Source: Pseudomonadota bacterium
Lineage (GTDB): Bacteria > Pseudomonadota > Gammaproteobacteria > JAADHS01
DNA: 64,000 nucleotides
Direction: 5' to 3'
Assembly (NCBI GenBank): GCA_021821045.1
Contig: JAKACW010000011.1
Location: 16,245-80,244 of the forward strand
The position numbers and the translations under genes were made by a program. Of the stretch, positions 9,450-18,579 are shown one piece after another. The notes under the pieces were generated by a model that saw only the letters and a list, made by a program, of their open reading frames with translations, did no database searches and was not told the origin of the DNA. Every line of letters begins with the position of its first letter. The stretch's first letter is position 1.

Positions 9450-9523
9450 GGAACCTCCGCGCGGATTTGGTGACATACAGCGAAACACCCGTTTTGGTTG
9501 GGAGAGGAAACTCAGAGGCCGCA

Positions 9524-11731
9524 ATGGTCAGCGTTGTCAACAATTTGGGCACCCAGGGCGCGAATCCCGCCGAGTCGGTCGGTCATTGGCTGAACCACCT
9601 GGCACAGGCCCGTCCCGGCGCGTCATTGAGCCTGATCAAAAGCGCGGTCGAATTCGCGCAACAGGCGCACTCGGGCCAATTTAGGGCATCGGGCGAGCCC
9701 TATGTGCATCATGCCTTGGCGGTGGCCGACATTCTCGCCGGACTCAATCTCGACGAGGAAACCATTGTCGCGGCGTTGCTCCACGACGTGGTGGAAGACA
9801 CGGACATCGGCCTTGATGAAATCGAGCGCAAATTCGGCGCGAGCGTTGCCCGGTTGGTTGACGGCGTTACTAAGATGGACGCCATCGAAGTGGGGCGCCG
9901 CGCCGACAGCGACGAGCGCAAGCATCAGCTCAACGCCGAGGCCATGCGCAAGATGCTGTTGGCCATGGTCGAGGACGTACGCGTGGTCCTCATCAAGCTG
10001 GCGGATCGTTTGCACAACATGCGCACGCTGTGCGCGCTGTCCGAGCAGCAGCAACGGCGCATCGCCCGCGAGACGATGGAAATCTTCGCGCCGTTGGCCA
10101 ATCGTCTCGGAATTTGGGACATCAAATGGGAGCTCGAGGATCTTGCGTTTCGTTATCTCGAGCCGGAGATGTACAAGAAAATCGCCCGCCTGCTCAACGA
10201 ACGTCGCGTCGACCGTGAGCGCTATATCGCCGATTTCATCGATCAATTGTCGACGGCGCTGAAGGACGCCGGCATCGAGGCGGTGGTGAACGGCCGGCCG
10301 AAACATATTTACAGCATTTACCGTAAGATGCAGCGCAAGGAAATGGACTACGGCCAGATCTACGACGTGCGGGCTACCCGCGTGCTGGTCAAGGAAGTGC
10401 GCGATTGTTACGCCGCGCTGGGGATTGTGCACAGCAAGTGGCAGTACATCCCCGGCGAGTTCGACGACTATATCGCCACACCCAAAGCCAATCGCTACCG
10501 CTCGCTGCACACGGCGGTCATCGGGCCGGAGGGCAAGACGGTCGAGGTGCAGATTCGCACCCAGGAGATGCATCGCCATTCGGAATTCGGCGTCGCGGCC
10601 CATTGGCGCTACAAAGAAGGCGCCGCCGCCGACAGCGCGTTCGAGGGCAAGATCGCCGTCTTGCGCCAGGTGCTCGAGTGGAAGGATGAAGTGCGCGACG
10701 CCTCCGAGTTCGTCGACAAAATGCGCACTGAGGTATTCAGCGACCGCATTTATGTCTTCACGCCAAAGGGACACGTGATGGACCTGCCCCGTGGCGCCAC
10801 GCCGTTGGACTTCGCCTACCACATCCACAGCGAGGTCGGTCACCGTTGTCGCGGCGCCAAGGTCAACGGCAAGATCGTCCCGCTAACGTATGAATTGGAC
10901 AACGGCGAGCAAGTGGAGATCATCACCGTAAAGAAGGGCGATCCCAGCCGAGACTGGCTCAACCCTCATCTCGGGTATTTGCACTCGTCCAAGGCGCGGG
11001 CCAAAGTGCTGGCTTTCTTCAAGCTGCAAAGCCAGGAAGAAGCGGCGAAGATGGGTCGCCATACCCTCGATCGCGAACTCAAGCGGCTCGGTTTCCGCGA
11101 GGTCAATTTGGAGCGATTGGGGCGGGAGAGCGGTTTCGACACCATGGACGGCTTCTATGCCGCGGTCGGCCGCGGCGAAGTGCGCATCTCGCAGGTGTTG
11201 GCCAAAGTCCAGGAAATCGCGCCCGCGCCAGCGGAGTTGAAAGTGCCGAAAGCTTCCATGCCGCGAGCGCGAAGTTTGAGCGGCGCGGTGGATGTGCTCG
11301 GCGTTGGCAATTTGTTGACCCACTTCGCCCAGTGTTGTCACCCGCTGCCCGGCGATGAGATCAAGGGATTTATCACCCGGGGTCGCGGCGTGAGCATCCA
11401 TCGCAGTGATTGTCCCAACATGCTGCGCTTTGGCATCGAGGTTCCCCAGCGGGTATTGGAGGTGCATTGGGGGCAACAGGCCGACCAATCGTTTGCAGCC
11501 GCCATACAGATCATTGCCTACGACCGGCACGGTCTGCTGCGTGATATTTCGACCGTGCTCGCCAATGAGAAGGTGAACGTGACTGCGGTGGACACTCAAT
11601 CCAATCCTAAGACCAATCGCGCCCACATGCGGTTGAATCTGGAAGTCGACGATATCGAAAAACTGAGCCGCGTTCTGACCAAGATAAGCCAGTTGCCCAA
11701 TATCATCGAAGCGCGCCGCGTGGATCACTGA
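9524..11731 (+). CDS. relA: RelA-type (p)ppGpp synthetase with an apparently intact HD domain
   Basis: 735 residues: HD domain (about 30-190), synthetase, TGS (about 380-450) and a C-terminal ACT. The synthetase has the EFDDYIA motif (EXDD class, typical of RelA) and the GVAAHWRYKEG block. The sequence APLANRLGIWDIKWELEDLAFRYL is RelA-like. Unlike RelA of enterobacteria, the hydrolase residues look intact: HH at 62-63, HD at 87-88, ED at 91-92, and DRLHNMRTL. ATG 9524 begins MVSV, like other RelA proteins; the frame extends upstream to a TTG at 9446 that overlaps the previous stop. The protein makes (p)ppGpp on ribosomes sensing uncharged tRNA; hydrolysis is a prediction. Confidence 0.9.
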   Translation: MVSVVNNLGTQGANPAESVGHWLNHLAQARPGASLSLIKSAVEFAQQAHSGQFRASGEPYVHHALAVADILAGLNLDEETIVAALLHDVVEDTDIGLDEIERKFGASVARLVDGVTKMDAIEVGRRADSDERKHQLNAEAMRKMLLAMVEDVRVVLIKLADRLHNMRTLCALSEQQQRRIARETMEIFAPLANRLGIWDIKWELEDLAFRYLEPEMYKKIARLLNERRVDRERYIADFIDQLSTALKDAGIEAVVNGRPKHIYSIYRKMQRKEMDYGQIYDVRATRVLVKEVRDCYAALGIVHSKWQYIPGEFDDYIATPKANRYRSLHTAVIGPEGKTVEVQIRTQEMHRHSEFGVAAHWRYKEGAAADSAFEGKIAVLRQVLEWKDEVRDASEFVDKMRTEVFSDRIYVFTPKGHVMDLPRGATPLDFAYHIHSEVGHRCRGAKVNGKIVPLTYELDNGEQVEIITVKKGDPSRDWLNPHLGYLHSSKARAKVLAFFKLQSQEEAAKMGRHTLDRELKRLGFREVNLERLGRESGFDTMDGFYAAVGRGEVRISQVLAKVQEIAPAPAELKVPKASMPRARSLSGAVDVLGVGNLLTHFAQCCHPLPGDEIKGFITRGRGVSIHRSDCPNMLRFGIEVPQRVLEVHWGQQADQSFAAAIQIIAYDRHGLLRDISTVLANEKVNVTAVDTQSNPKTNRAHMRLNLEVDDIEKLSRVLTKISQLPNIIEARRVDH

Positions 11732-11732
11732 C

Positions 11733-12392
11733 ATGGCCGGCGCGAAAGTGAAAGGCTGCGCGTTCAGCACGGACTGCGTGCTGTGTCCGCGTCTCGCGGC
11801 GAATCTGCGCGAGATTCGCCGCGCCCACAGCGACTACTTCGCACGCCCCGTGCCGCCCTTCGGCGATATGAAGGGTCGATTGATGATCGTAGGCCTCGCG
11901 CCGGGCATGCACGGCGCCAACCGCACCGGGCGGCCGTTTACGGGCGATTACGCGGGTATCCTGTTGTACGAGACGCTGCATGCCTACGGTTTCAGCAATC
12001 GCAAGACCGCTACCGAAGCCAACGATGGATTGAAACTGCGCAACTGTTTCATTACCAATGCGGTGAAATGTCTGCCGCCGGAGAACAAACCCACCTTGAA
12101 TGAGATCAAGACCTGCAATCCGTATTTGGCGCAGGAGATCGCCGCCGCGCGAACCGATGCGGTCATCTTGGCCCTGGGCAGTATTGCCCACGACGCGGTC
12201 TTGCGGGCGCTCGGGCTCAAGAAAAGTCAGTATCCATTCATTCACGCCCGCGTGCATGAATTGCCTGACGGCCGCCGACTCGTCGACTCCTACCACTGCA
12301 GCCGCTACAACACTCAAACGAAACGTCTGACGCCGGCGATGTTCCGCAACGTGTTCGATGTCATCCAGCATTTGCTGAGCGGCAAGAAATAG
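11733..12392 (+). CDS. Uracil-DNA glycosylase, family 5 (UdgB-like)
   Basis: 219 residues. The GLAPGMHGANRTGRPFTGD block is the active-site motif of family 5 uracil-DNA glycosylases, and the SYHCSRYNTQT block is the distal motif. Cysteines at CAFSTDCVLCPRL, plus C102-type residues in NAVKCLPP, could ligate a 4Fe-4S cluster as in family 4/5 enzymes. Removes uracil and other deaminated bases in base-excision repair. It starts one base after the relA stop and precedes uvrC, so it may form part of a relA-repair operon. Confidence 0.88.
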   Translation: MAGAKVKGCAFSTDCVLCPRLAANLREIRRAHSDYFARPVPPFGDMKGRLMIVGLAPGMHGANRTGRPFTGDYAGILLYETLHAYGFSNRKTATEANDGLKLRNCFITNAVKCLPPENKPTLNEIKTCNPYLAQEIAAARTDAVILALGSIAHDAVLRALGLKKSQYPFIHARVHELPDGRRLVDSYHCSRYNTQTKRLTPAMFRNVFDVIQHLLSGKK

Positions 12393-12404
12393 AAGTTGCT
12401 CGGA

Positions 12405-14228
12405 ATGACAAGCGCCTTCGATCCGAAATCATTCGTCAAAACGCTGTCCAAGCGGCCGGGCGTATATCGCATGCTCGATGAGACGGGCAAGGTGATCTAC
12501 GTGGGCAAAGCGCGCAACTTGCGCAATCGAGTGGGGAGCTACTTCAGCGGACGTCCGGTGTCGGGCAAAACCATGGTCATGCTCGATCGCGTGGCGAGCA
12601 TTGAAGTCATCGTAACGCACACCGAAAACGAAGCGCTTATTCTCGAAAACACGCTGATCAAACAGCACAAGCCGCGCTACAACGTATTGCTGCGTGATGA
12701 CAAGAGTTACCCGTACATCTATGTATCGAGCCAGGATGCTTTTCCGCGGCTGGCGTTTCATCGCGGGGCCAAGCGGGCCAAAGGCCGTTATTTCGGACCC
12801 TATCCCAACGCGGCGGCGGTGCGGGAAAGCCTGCAATTGTTGCAGAAGATTTTCCCGGTGCGCCAGTGCGAAGACAGCTTTTTTCGCAATCGTTCGCGAC
12901 CGTGCCTACAGTATCAGATCAAGCGCTGCACAGCTCCGTGTGTCGGTCTTGTCGATGAAAAAACCTACGCGGAAGATGTTCGCCACGTGGAGATGTTTCT
13001 CGAAGGCAAGAGTGTATCGGTCATCGAAGAGTTAGTGGCGCGTATGGAACAGGCGGCCGCCAATCTCGACTACGAAAAGGCGGCGGTGTATCGCGATCAA
13101 ATCGCCAATCTCAAGCGGGTTCAGGAGAAGCAATACGTCAGCGCCGAGCAGGGCAATCTCGATATTGTGGCCTGCGCCGTTACGGCGGGCTCTGCTTGCG
13201 TACAGGTATTTTACGTTCGCAATGGATTGAACTTGGGCAACCGCGTCTACTATCCCCAGCATGCCGGCGACTTGACGCCCGCGGAAGTTTTGGCGGCATT
13301 CATTCCGCAGCACTATTTGGGCAAGCCGACGCCCCATGAAATTTTGCTGAGCCACGAGTTGGAGGATGGGACATGGTTGGCGGCGGCACTCAGCGACGCC
13401 AGCGGCCATAAAGTCCAACTCAGCAGCCGCGTGCGCGGCGAACGCGCCCGCTGGGTGGCCATGGCGCAGGAAAACGCGCAGCGGGCGCTCGCGGCGCGCC
13501 TGGCCGATCACGCCAATCACGAGCAGCGGGTGGACGAGCTGCGCAAGGTGCTCGGATTGGCGGAGGCGCCCAAGCGCATGGAGTGTTTCGACGTGAGTCA
13601 TTCGCAAGGCGCGCAGACCGTCGCATCGTGCGTTGTTTTTGAAAACGGATTGCCCAAGAAGAGCGACTATCGGCGTTTCAATATCCGCCAGGCAACCGAA
13701 GGCGACGATTATGCCGCCCTGCGCGAAGCGCTGACCCGGCGCATGCGTCGCCTGCAAGAAGGGGACGCGCCGTGGCCGGATCTGTTATTGATCGACGGCG
13801 GCGTCGGGCAGGTTAATATCGCCTTGGACGTGTTGCGCGAACTGCAGGTGGCGGCCGTGACTGTGATCGGCGTGGCCAAGGGGCCGGGGAGAAAACCGGG
13901 ATTGGAGACGATGTACCTGGCCACGCAGAAACGCAAGCTGATCCTGCCGGCAAACTCCGGCGCTTTGCATTTGATCCAGCATATTCGCGATGAGGCCCAT
14001 CGTTTCGCGATCGGCGCCCACCGTGCGCGACGCGCCAAGGCGCAGGCCCACTCATCGCTGGACGATATTCCGGGCCTGGGACGGGCGCGGCGACGGACGC
14101 TGCTCAACCATTTCGGCGGCGTGCAGGAACTGGCCCGGGCGGGGGTGGAGGACTTGTCGAGCGTCCCCGGCATAAGTCGGTCGTTAGCGCAACGCATTTA
14201 CGATCTTTTCCATTTTGACGACAATTAG
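12405..14228 (+). CDS. uvrC: Excinuclease ABC subunit C
   Basis: 607 residues from ATG 12405; MTSAFDPKSFVKTLSKRPG aligns with the E. coli UvrC N-terminus, and the TTG at 12396 is not needed. Domains: GIY-YIG nuclease (GVYRML, VIYVGKA, about 15-95), a UVR motif (EELVARMEQAAANLDYEKAA), the RNase H-like nuclease (ECFDVSHSQG, LLIDGGVGQV) and tandem helix-hairpin-helix motifs (LDDIPGLGRARRRTLL, SSVPGISRSLAQRI). It makes the dual incision in nucleotide excision repair. pgsA begins three bases later, as in many gammaproteobacteria. Confidence 0.97.
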   Translation: MTSAFDPKSFVKTLSKRPGVYRMLDETGKVIYVGKARNLRNRVGSYFSGRPVSGKTMVMLDRVASIEVIVTHTENEALILENTLIKQHKPRYNVLLRDDKSYPYIYVSSQDAFPRLAFHRGAKRAKGRYFGPYPNAAAVRESLQLLQKIFPVRQCEDSFFRNRSRPCLQYQIKRCTAPCVGLVDEKTYAEDVRHVEMFLEGKSVSVIEELVARMEQAAANLDYEKAAVYRDQIANLKRVQEKQYVSAEQGNLDIVACAVTAGSACVQVFYVRNGLNLGNRVYYPQHAGDLTPAEVLAAFIPQHYLGKPTPHEILLSHELEDGTWLAAALSDASGHKVQLSSRVRGERARWVAMAQENAQRALAARLADHANHEQRVDELRKVLGLAEAPKRMECFDVSHSQGAQTVASCVVFENGLPKKSDYRRFNIRQATEGDDYAALREALTRRMRRLQEGDAPWPDLLLIDGGVGQVNIALDVLRELQVAAVTVIGVAKGPGRKPGLETMYLATQKRKLILPANSGALHLIQHIRDEAHRFAIGAHRARRAKAQAHSSLDDIPGLGRARRRTLLNHFGGVQELARAGVEDLSSVPGISRSLAQRIYDLFHFDDN

Positions 14229-14231
14229 CCG

Positions 14232-14795
14232 ATGTTGAATCTGCCCAACCTTTTAACCCTACTGCGCATCGCGCTTATTCCGGTGTTCGTGGTGGTGTTC
14301 TATGCGCCGATGAAGTGGGCTCACTTGGCCAGCGCGGCCATTTTTGGCTTGGCCGCCGTGACGGACTGGGTCGACGGCTACCTCGCGCGGCGCTGGTCCC
14401 AGACCTCAGCATTCGGGGCCTTTCTCGACCCGGTCGCCGACAAGCTGATGGTGGCGGTGGCGCTGGTATTGTTGGTACAGGTGAACCCGACGCCGATCTT
14501 GGCGATTCCGGCCGCCATCATCATTGGTCGCGAAATCGCCGTGTCGGCGCTGCGCGAGTGGATGGCGGAGATCGGCGAAAGGGCGCAGGTCGCGGTTTCA
14601 GCCCTGGGAAAATTCAAAACGACGGCCCAAATGGCGGCGCTGTTGTTGCTGCTTTATCGCGACCCGATCGGCGACCTGCCCACCATGACGGTGGGCTATG
14701 TGCTGCTTTATACGGCCGCAGCGCTGACGTTTTGGTCAATGGTTGTCTATTTGCAGGCCGCCTGGCCCACTTTGCGGGGCGGAAAGGGCGGTTGA
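14232..14795 (+). CDS. pgsA: CDP-diacylglycerol-glycerol-3-phosphate 3-phosphatidyltransferase
   Basis: 187 residues with several membrane segments and the CDP-alcohol phosphotransferase signature DG-x2-AR-x8-G-x3-D-x3-D (DGYLARRWSQTSAFGAFLDPVADK region). It catalyses the committed step of phosphatidylglycerol synthesis in the inner membrane. It follows uvrC with three bases between, and tRNA genes follow. Confidence 0.96.
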   Translation: MLNLPNLLTLLRIALIPVFVVVFYAPMKWAHLASAAIFGLAAVTDWVDGYLARRWSQTSAFGAFLDPVADKLMVAVALVLLVQVNPTPILAIPAAIIIGREIAVSALREWMAEIGERAQVAVSALGKFKTTAQMAALLLLLYRDPIGDLPTMTVGYVLLYTAAALTFWSMVVYLQAAWPTLRGGKGG

Positions 14796-14808
14796 GGCCA
14801 CGAACTGC

Positions 14809-14836
14809 TTGACACTGTCGAGCCGATGAATAAAAT
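14809..14836 (+). promoter_or_regulatory. Sigma-70 promoter of the tRNA cluster
   Basis: TTGACA (14809-14814), a 16-base spacer, then TAAAAT (14831-14836). The start point would fall about 16 bases before tRNA-Gly. Confidence 0.75.
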
Positions 14837-14858
14837 ACTACCTCTTTCATAGGTTTGT

Positions 14859-14934
<76 letters not shown>

Positions 14935-15067
14935 TTTTTAGGCGTCATCGTTCCACCGTCCCGAGCGCGCTGTTGACTAACAAAGCGACAACAAAGCGCG
15001 GCGGGAGAACGAAAAGAAACTCGGGGACGACTGCCGCGTATTCTCTTTCCCCGACGTTCGTGTTTCA

Positions 15068-15141
15068 GGCTGGATGGCAGAGTGGTTATGCAGCGGCCTG
15101 CAAAGCCGTGTACCTCGGTTCGATTCCGGGTCCAGCCTCCA
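15068..15141 (+). tRNA. tRNA-Cys(GCA)
   Basis: 74 bases including encoded CCA. The acceptor GGCTGGA pairs with TCCAGCC, and the anticodon loop CCTGCAAAG gives GCA. Confidence 0.96.
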
Positions 15142-15155
15142 CATCCCACTTCCTT

Positions 15156-15244
15156 GCCCGGGTGGCGAAATTGGTAGACGCAAGGGACTTAAAATCCCTC
15201 GACTGGAGACGGTCGTACCGGTTCGATTCCGGTCCTGGGCACCA
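15156..15244 (+). tRNA. tRNA-Leu(TAA)
   Basis: 89 bases including CCA. The acceptor GCCCGGG pairs with CCTGGGC, the anticodon is TAA in GGACTTAAAATCC, and there is a long variable arm (CGACTGGAGACGGTCG region) as expected for leucine. The part from the anticodon arm to the 3' end is repeated at 25468, marking it as the integration target of the adjacent element. The gene remains intact because the element restores its 3' end. Confidence 0.97.
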
Positions 15245-15245
15245 A
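15188..15245 (+). repeat. attL: 58-bp direct repeat in tRNA-Leu
   Basis: Runs from CTTAAAATCC (anticodon region) through ACCAA just past the tRNA 3' end, and matches 25468-25525 without a mismatch. The left flank differs (GGA versus TAG), as does the base after the repeat (A versus T). Confidence 0.97.
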
Positions 15246-15563
15246 AAAAATCAAGACGTTAGCGAATGGCGTGGCCGCCAAGTCTCGGCGCGAAAACAAA
15301 GCGGGTCTACGTAGGGTCTACACCCTACGCCAAGCAGCGTTGACACCCAGCCCGCCGCCGCCTACAGTGAATGTAAGGGCTCAAAACCCAGCATAGAGCG
15401 GACACCACACCCGACAGTCTCGTGGTTTTTTTATGTCTATCCTTCGTCGGGCGTGCGGCTAATACAATACCCTTTCGGGGGGAATATGCCCGCCGTCTCT
15501 GTGCGGTTTTGAGCGCCCGACACCATCTTAATTGGCTCAAAACCATTCACGGAGAGAGACACA
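15246..15563 (+). promoter_or_regulatory. Left-end non-coding region with promoter and structured leader
   Basis: 318 bases without a convincing gene. A near-consensus promoter (TTGACA 15340-15345, 17-base spacer, TACAGT 15363-15368) points to the 148-codon gene at 15564, giving a leader of about 190 bases. The leader contains GCTCAAAACC at 15379-15388 and 15535-15544 and its exact reverse complement at 15505-15514. The inverted copy can therefore pair with either direct copy. A weak stem ACCAC/GTGGT followed by seven T lies between them (15404-15432). Confidence 0.55.
15303..15328 (+). promoter_or_regulatory. Candidate integrase arm sites at the left end
   Basis: GGGTCTAC occurs at 15303-15310 and 15314-15321. 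The second overlaps an inverted repeat, GTAGGGT (15311-15317) and ACCCTAC (15322-15328). The same 8-mer in the same orientation lies near the right end at 25329-25336. Confidence 0.45.
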
Positions 15564-16010
15564 ATGAACACCAAACAGCCTGCAATGATTCCACGGTCCG
15601 ATCTTAGCGTCACGGATGCGCTTGACGCGCTACAGTCCCGGCTTTGCCAAGCGAACGACGTCGTTACAGTGATGGTCGACGACGACTTCGACACATTGGC
15701 AACGCCGGTCAAAGTCGGGGTCGCGTGGTCCGTTCAGCAATCCATCGAGGATAGCCGCGAGCTGGTCGAGCACCTATGGAAGAAGGTCCGGCCGCTGGTC
15801 AACGCCAGCGAGAACGACTTCGCCGGGCATGAACTGACCCTGCCCGAGCACATGGAGCGGGTCGACTACATCACTGCCGCCATAAAGGAATTCATCGCCG
15901 CGGCGGATCGCTTCCCCCAGGTCGACGACGTTGATGAACTGGTGGGCAAGGTACTACCGAAAATGGTCAAGGCCCGGCAATTCGGCGAACCTCACCAGCC
16001 CGCGCAGTAA
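15564..16010 (+). CDS. Hypothetical protein, lone forward gene of the element
   Basis: 148 residues, acidic, mostly helical, with no recognised domain, signal peptide or membrane segment. A central VTVMVDDDFDTLATPV stretch precedes a long helical region. GGAGAGAG lies nine bases before the ATG. It has its own promoter, a structured leader and an intrinsic terminator, and sits at the att-proximal edge on the opposite strand from all other element genes. That is a common place for cargo or regulatory genes in satellites. A cargo role is an inference only. Confidence 0.7.
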   Translation: MNTKQPAMIPRSDLSVTDALDALQSRLCQANDVVTVMVDDDFDTLATPVKVGVAWSVQQSIEDSRELVEHLWKKVRPLVNASENDFAGHELTLPEHMERVDYITAAIKEFIAAADRFPQVDDVDELVGKVLPKMVKARQFGEPHQPAQ

Positions 16011-16033
16011 ACCCGTTTCGCTGTACCAACTCA

Positions 16034-16058
16034 GACCCGCCTAGCGCGGGTCTTTTTT
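16034..16058 (+). terminator. Intrinsic terminator between converging element genes
   Basis: GACCCGC (16034-16040), a five-base loop, GCGGGTC (16046-16052), then six T. It ends the forward 148-codon gene, just before the stop of the tail-tip gene on the other strand. Confidence 0.9.
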
Positions 16059-18579
16059 ACCCCGTGTACAGCCTGATCGGCAACGACCGCAACACAGGCG
16101 GTGCCGTTCCTGATTTCGTTCCGGTCACTTTCACTTTGAGATACCGCAGCGTGACGGCCGAGCCGGGTATCGCGCCGAATCCGGCGTATGAGCCCGCTGC
16201 CGTTTTGTAATCAACCGTGATCGCCGCTGTTGCCGAATTGATACCGGCCGCGACACCGATAACGACAAGCGTATCTGCGCCGATGTCGATCTCGGTGTGC
16301 TCATAGGTAATCGTCGCCGCTGGCGACATATTCCACTGCGTCCACCCGTCCCACGTAGAGCGGTCGTTCCACGTCGCCGAGTCGGTCGCCTCGAGTGATG
16401 CGCCGGTTGACAGGAAGCAATTTGTTTTTGTTCCAGGCCACCCATCGAGATGCGGATCTGTGCCGTACACGAGCGACCCGAGTCGCGGGTTCCCCAGCTC
16501 GTAGTCTGTCAACAGCCGCGCATTAACGCTTTCGTTGCCGCTCGTGTCGACCGCCTTGCACGCGAAATTGTACGAGCCGGCCAGTAGCTGATTGGTCTCC
16601 CACGGTGACGAGGTCAGCACGTCGGTATGTAGCGCCGTCATGTCGTCCCATGCGGTTTCTGTGGCGTGGTAGCGGATCACGTACCCCCACAAGTCAACCG
16701 GGGGGTTATCGATACCGAACCGAAACTCGCGCGTACCATCGCCCTGCACGGCCAGTGAAAACGTCGTCACATCGGGCGGCGGCGCAGTCTTTCCGACAAT
16801 CGTATGGTTGAGCGCCGATACCCATTCGGACGAGCGCCCGAAGGTGTTGATTGCGCGAATTCGAAAATCATAAGCAACGCCGTCCGCGACGCCGGACAAA
16901 TACACTTCCTCGGTGAGTCGGCCATGTACGAAAAACGCGGGCAGGTAGTTCGCATCGATGCTTCGCTTCATCTCGACGATGTAGCCCGTGACATAGATCG
17001 AGGTCGACGCCGTCCATGTCACGCGCACGCGCGTGAATATCTCGCCGGTTGCGATGGACTGTACGAGGTGCGTATCGCCAGAATTGATCTGTAACCCCGT
17101 CGGCGCATCGACCGTGAACGGACTGGGTAGCGTGGTATCCGGTTGGTTTCGCGCCTCGTCGCGCGCCGTCGCCGTGTAGGCGTTCGGCTCATGCTCGACC
17201 AGTCCAACGTCGACCAGCCCGGTCATCAGCAGCGACACGCTGTTGACGCGAAACAGCTTGCCCTCCCAGCCGGGCGTAGCATGCGTGACGTCGACTACAT
17301 CTCCGGGCACGACCGTGAGCGCGGCGGGCGAGGCAAGGAACGAGCACCCCAGTTGTTGCCGCGATTTGTTCAGCGTAAGCTCGGCCTCGTTTAGCGCACG
17401 ATAAACGTTCGTGGTCGCCGGCAACTTGAGCTCCAGTTCCAAAACCTCGCCGTTATCGGCGGCGCGATAGGTCGCCGACTCAACAACCGCAACGTCCTGC
17501 TCCCAGTTTTTATCTGGGTTCGTAAACAGCGCCTTGACTCGGTTAAACCGCGCGCTCTTGCCGCCGTGCGAAATCAACAGTCCGCCGATGATGTTGTCAC
17601 GGTCGAACGAGAACGTACTCGCAACGTCGCGGTCAATGCCAATCGTCCACCCGCCGCCCGCCTTGTAGACGCGGGCACGGCACGACGTTCCCAGGATTGC
17701 GATATTGTTCTTGACGGGCTGCGACGTATCGATCACCGCACCGCACGCGTGGCGACGAATGCTGACGCCTACAGCCGGGGCAATCACTGTGTCACAATAA
17801 TCCGCGGCCGCAGCGAACGCCGCCGCGTCGATCCCGCTGGTAGAGATGCCTTTCCCGTATCGCGTGTTCGTCAGCAAATCGTAGAGGCACAGCACGGGGT
17901 TTGCCGCATCGTCATATGACTGCGCGGTGTCGCCGATCCGAAAGTCCGTAACCATGCGTCCATAGACCAGCGCGTTGATGCGTGGAACGGACGCGATGCC
18001 ATCCGTGTCGTATTTGATCCTGACGTGAACGTAGGCCGTGCCCGGCCCGGCGTGATCGGCGGCTGTCCACTCCGCAAACGCCGCCGCCAGTGTCGCGCTC
18101 ACCTCCTGATCCGTCGTCCCGGAAAACGTCTCAATGTAAACCGCGTCCGTATCGTACTCGGCGCGGTAGTCGTCCTCCGTCGCGATCAGTGAATATTCCG
18201 TGTCATCCAACCACACGGTATAGATCGGCCATACCGGCCCCTCGCACAGCGCGACGACGAGGTGTAGGTATTGGTTATCGCCCGACAATCCGCCGAAAAC
18301 GACGGGGCCGCCGACGCGGCGCGTGCCGTAGACGAGCGGCAGGAATAGAGCGTTGCCGGTTTTGTTGATCCGAACGTCATAACTTGGTTCGCCGGCGTTA
18401 GGCGTCGGGAATTCCGGGCGCGCGAACAAATCCTTGAACGGCTCCCATATCTCATTGTCGATTTTCCGACCGACGCGGCGAACCTCGTCCTCGATGTCGC
18501 GCCCGACTTCGCGGATGTCGTCGCGCCGCTCTTGGACCCAATCAACGGCGTCGTCGAGGTGGTCCTTGATCCAACCCAT
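16057..18579 (-). CDS. Phage tail-tip / host-specificity protein (gpJ-like)
   Basis: 840 residues. A charged amphipathic N-terminus (residues 1-50, rich in D/E/R) leads into the tip-attachment part (about 60-450, with VYGTRRVGGPVVFGG and LYDLLTNTRYGKGIS). One or two fibronectin-III-like segments follow (about 470-690, VRVTWTASTSIYVTGY and YDFRIRAINTFG), then a C-terminal beta-rich region. This is the order seen in siphophage central fibre proteins that form the tail tip and contact the receptor, though it is shorter than lambda J (about 1130). The ATG overlaps the upstream terminase stop as TAATG and has a perfect AAGGAGG site. No other tail gene is near, so it would have to assemble on a helper phage tail. 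Confidence 0.85.
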   Translation of the reverse strand: MGWIKDHLDDAVDWVQERRDDIREVGRDIEDEVRRVGRKIDNEIWEPFKDLFARPEFPTPNAGEPSYDVRINKTGNALFLPLVYGTRRVGGPVVFGGLSGDNQYLHLVVALCEGPVWPIYTVWLDDTEYSLIATEDDYRAEYDTDAVYIETFSGTTDQEVSATLAAAFAEWTAADHAGPGTAYVHVRIKYDTDGIASVPRINALVYGRMVTDFRIGDTAQSYDDAANPVLCLYDLLTNTRYGKGISTSGIDAAAFAAAADYCDTVIAPAVGVSIRRHACGAVIDTSQPVKNNIAILGTSCRARVYKAGGGWTIGIDRDVASTFSFDRDNIIGGLLISHGGKSARFNRVKALFTNPDKNWEQDVAVVESATYRAADNGEVLELELKLPATTNVYRALNEAELTLNKSRQQLGCSFLASPAALTVVPGDVVDVTHATPGWEGKLFRVNSVSLLMTGLVDVGLVEHEPNAYTATARDEARNQPDTTLPSPFTVDAPTGLQINSGDTHLVQSIATGEIFTRVRVTWTASTSIYVTGYIVEMKRSIDANYLPAFFVHGRLTEEVYLSGVADGVAYDFRIRAINTFGRSSEWVSALNHTIVGKTAPPPDVTTFSLAVQGDGTREFRFGIDNPPVDLWGYVIRYHATETAWDDMTALHTDVLTSSPWETNQLLAGSYNFACKAVDTSGNESVNARLLTDYELGNPRLGSLVYGTDPHLDGWPGTKTNCFLSTGASLEATDSATWNDRSTWDGWTQWNMSPAATITYEHTEIDIGADTLVVIGVAAGINSATAAITVDYKTAAGSYAGFGAIPGSAVTLRYLKVKVTGTKSGTAPPVLRSLPIRLYTG

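Noticed and set aside
9623..10843. 406-codon reverse frame opposite relA
   Set aside because: It lies fully inside relA, has no family pattern and reflects the codon bias of the GC-rich forward gene.
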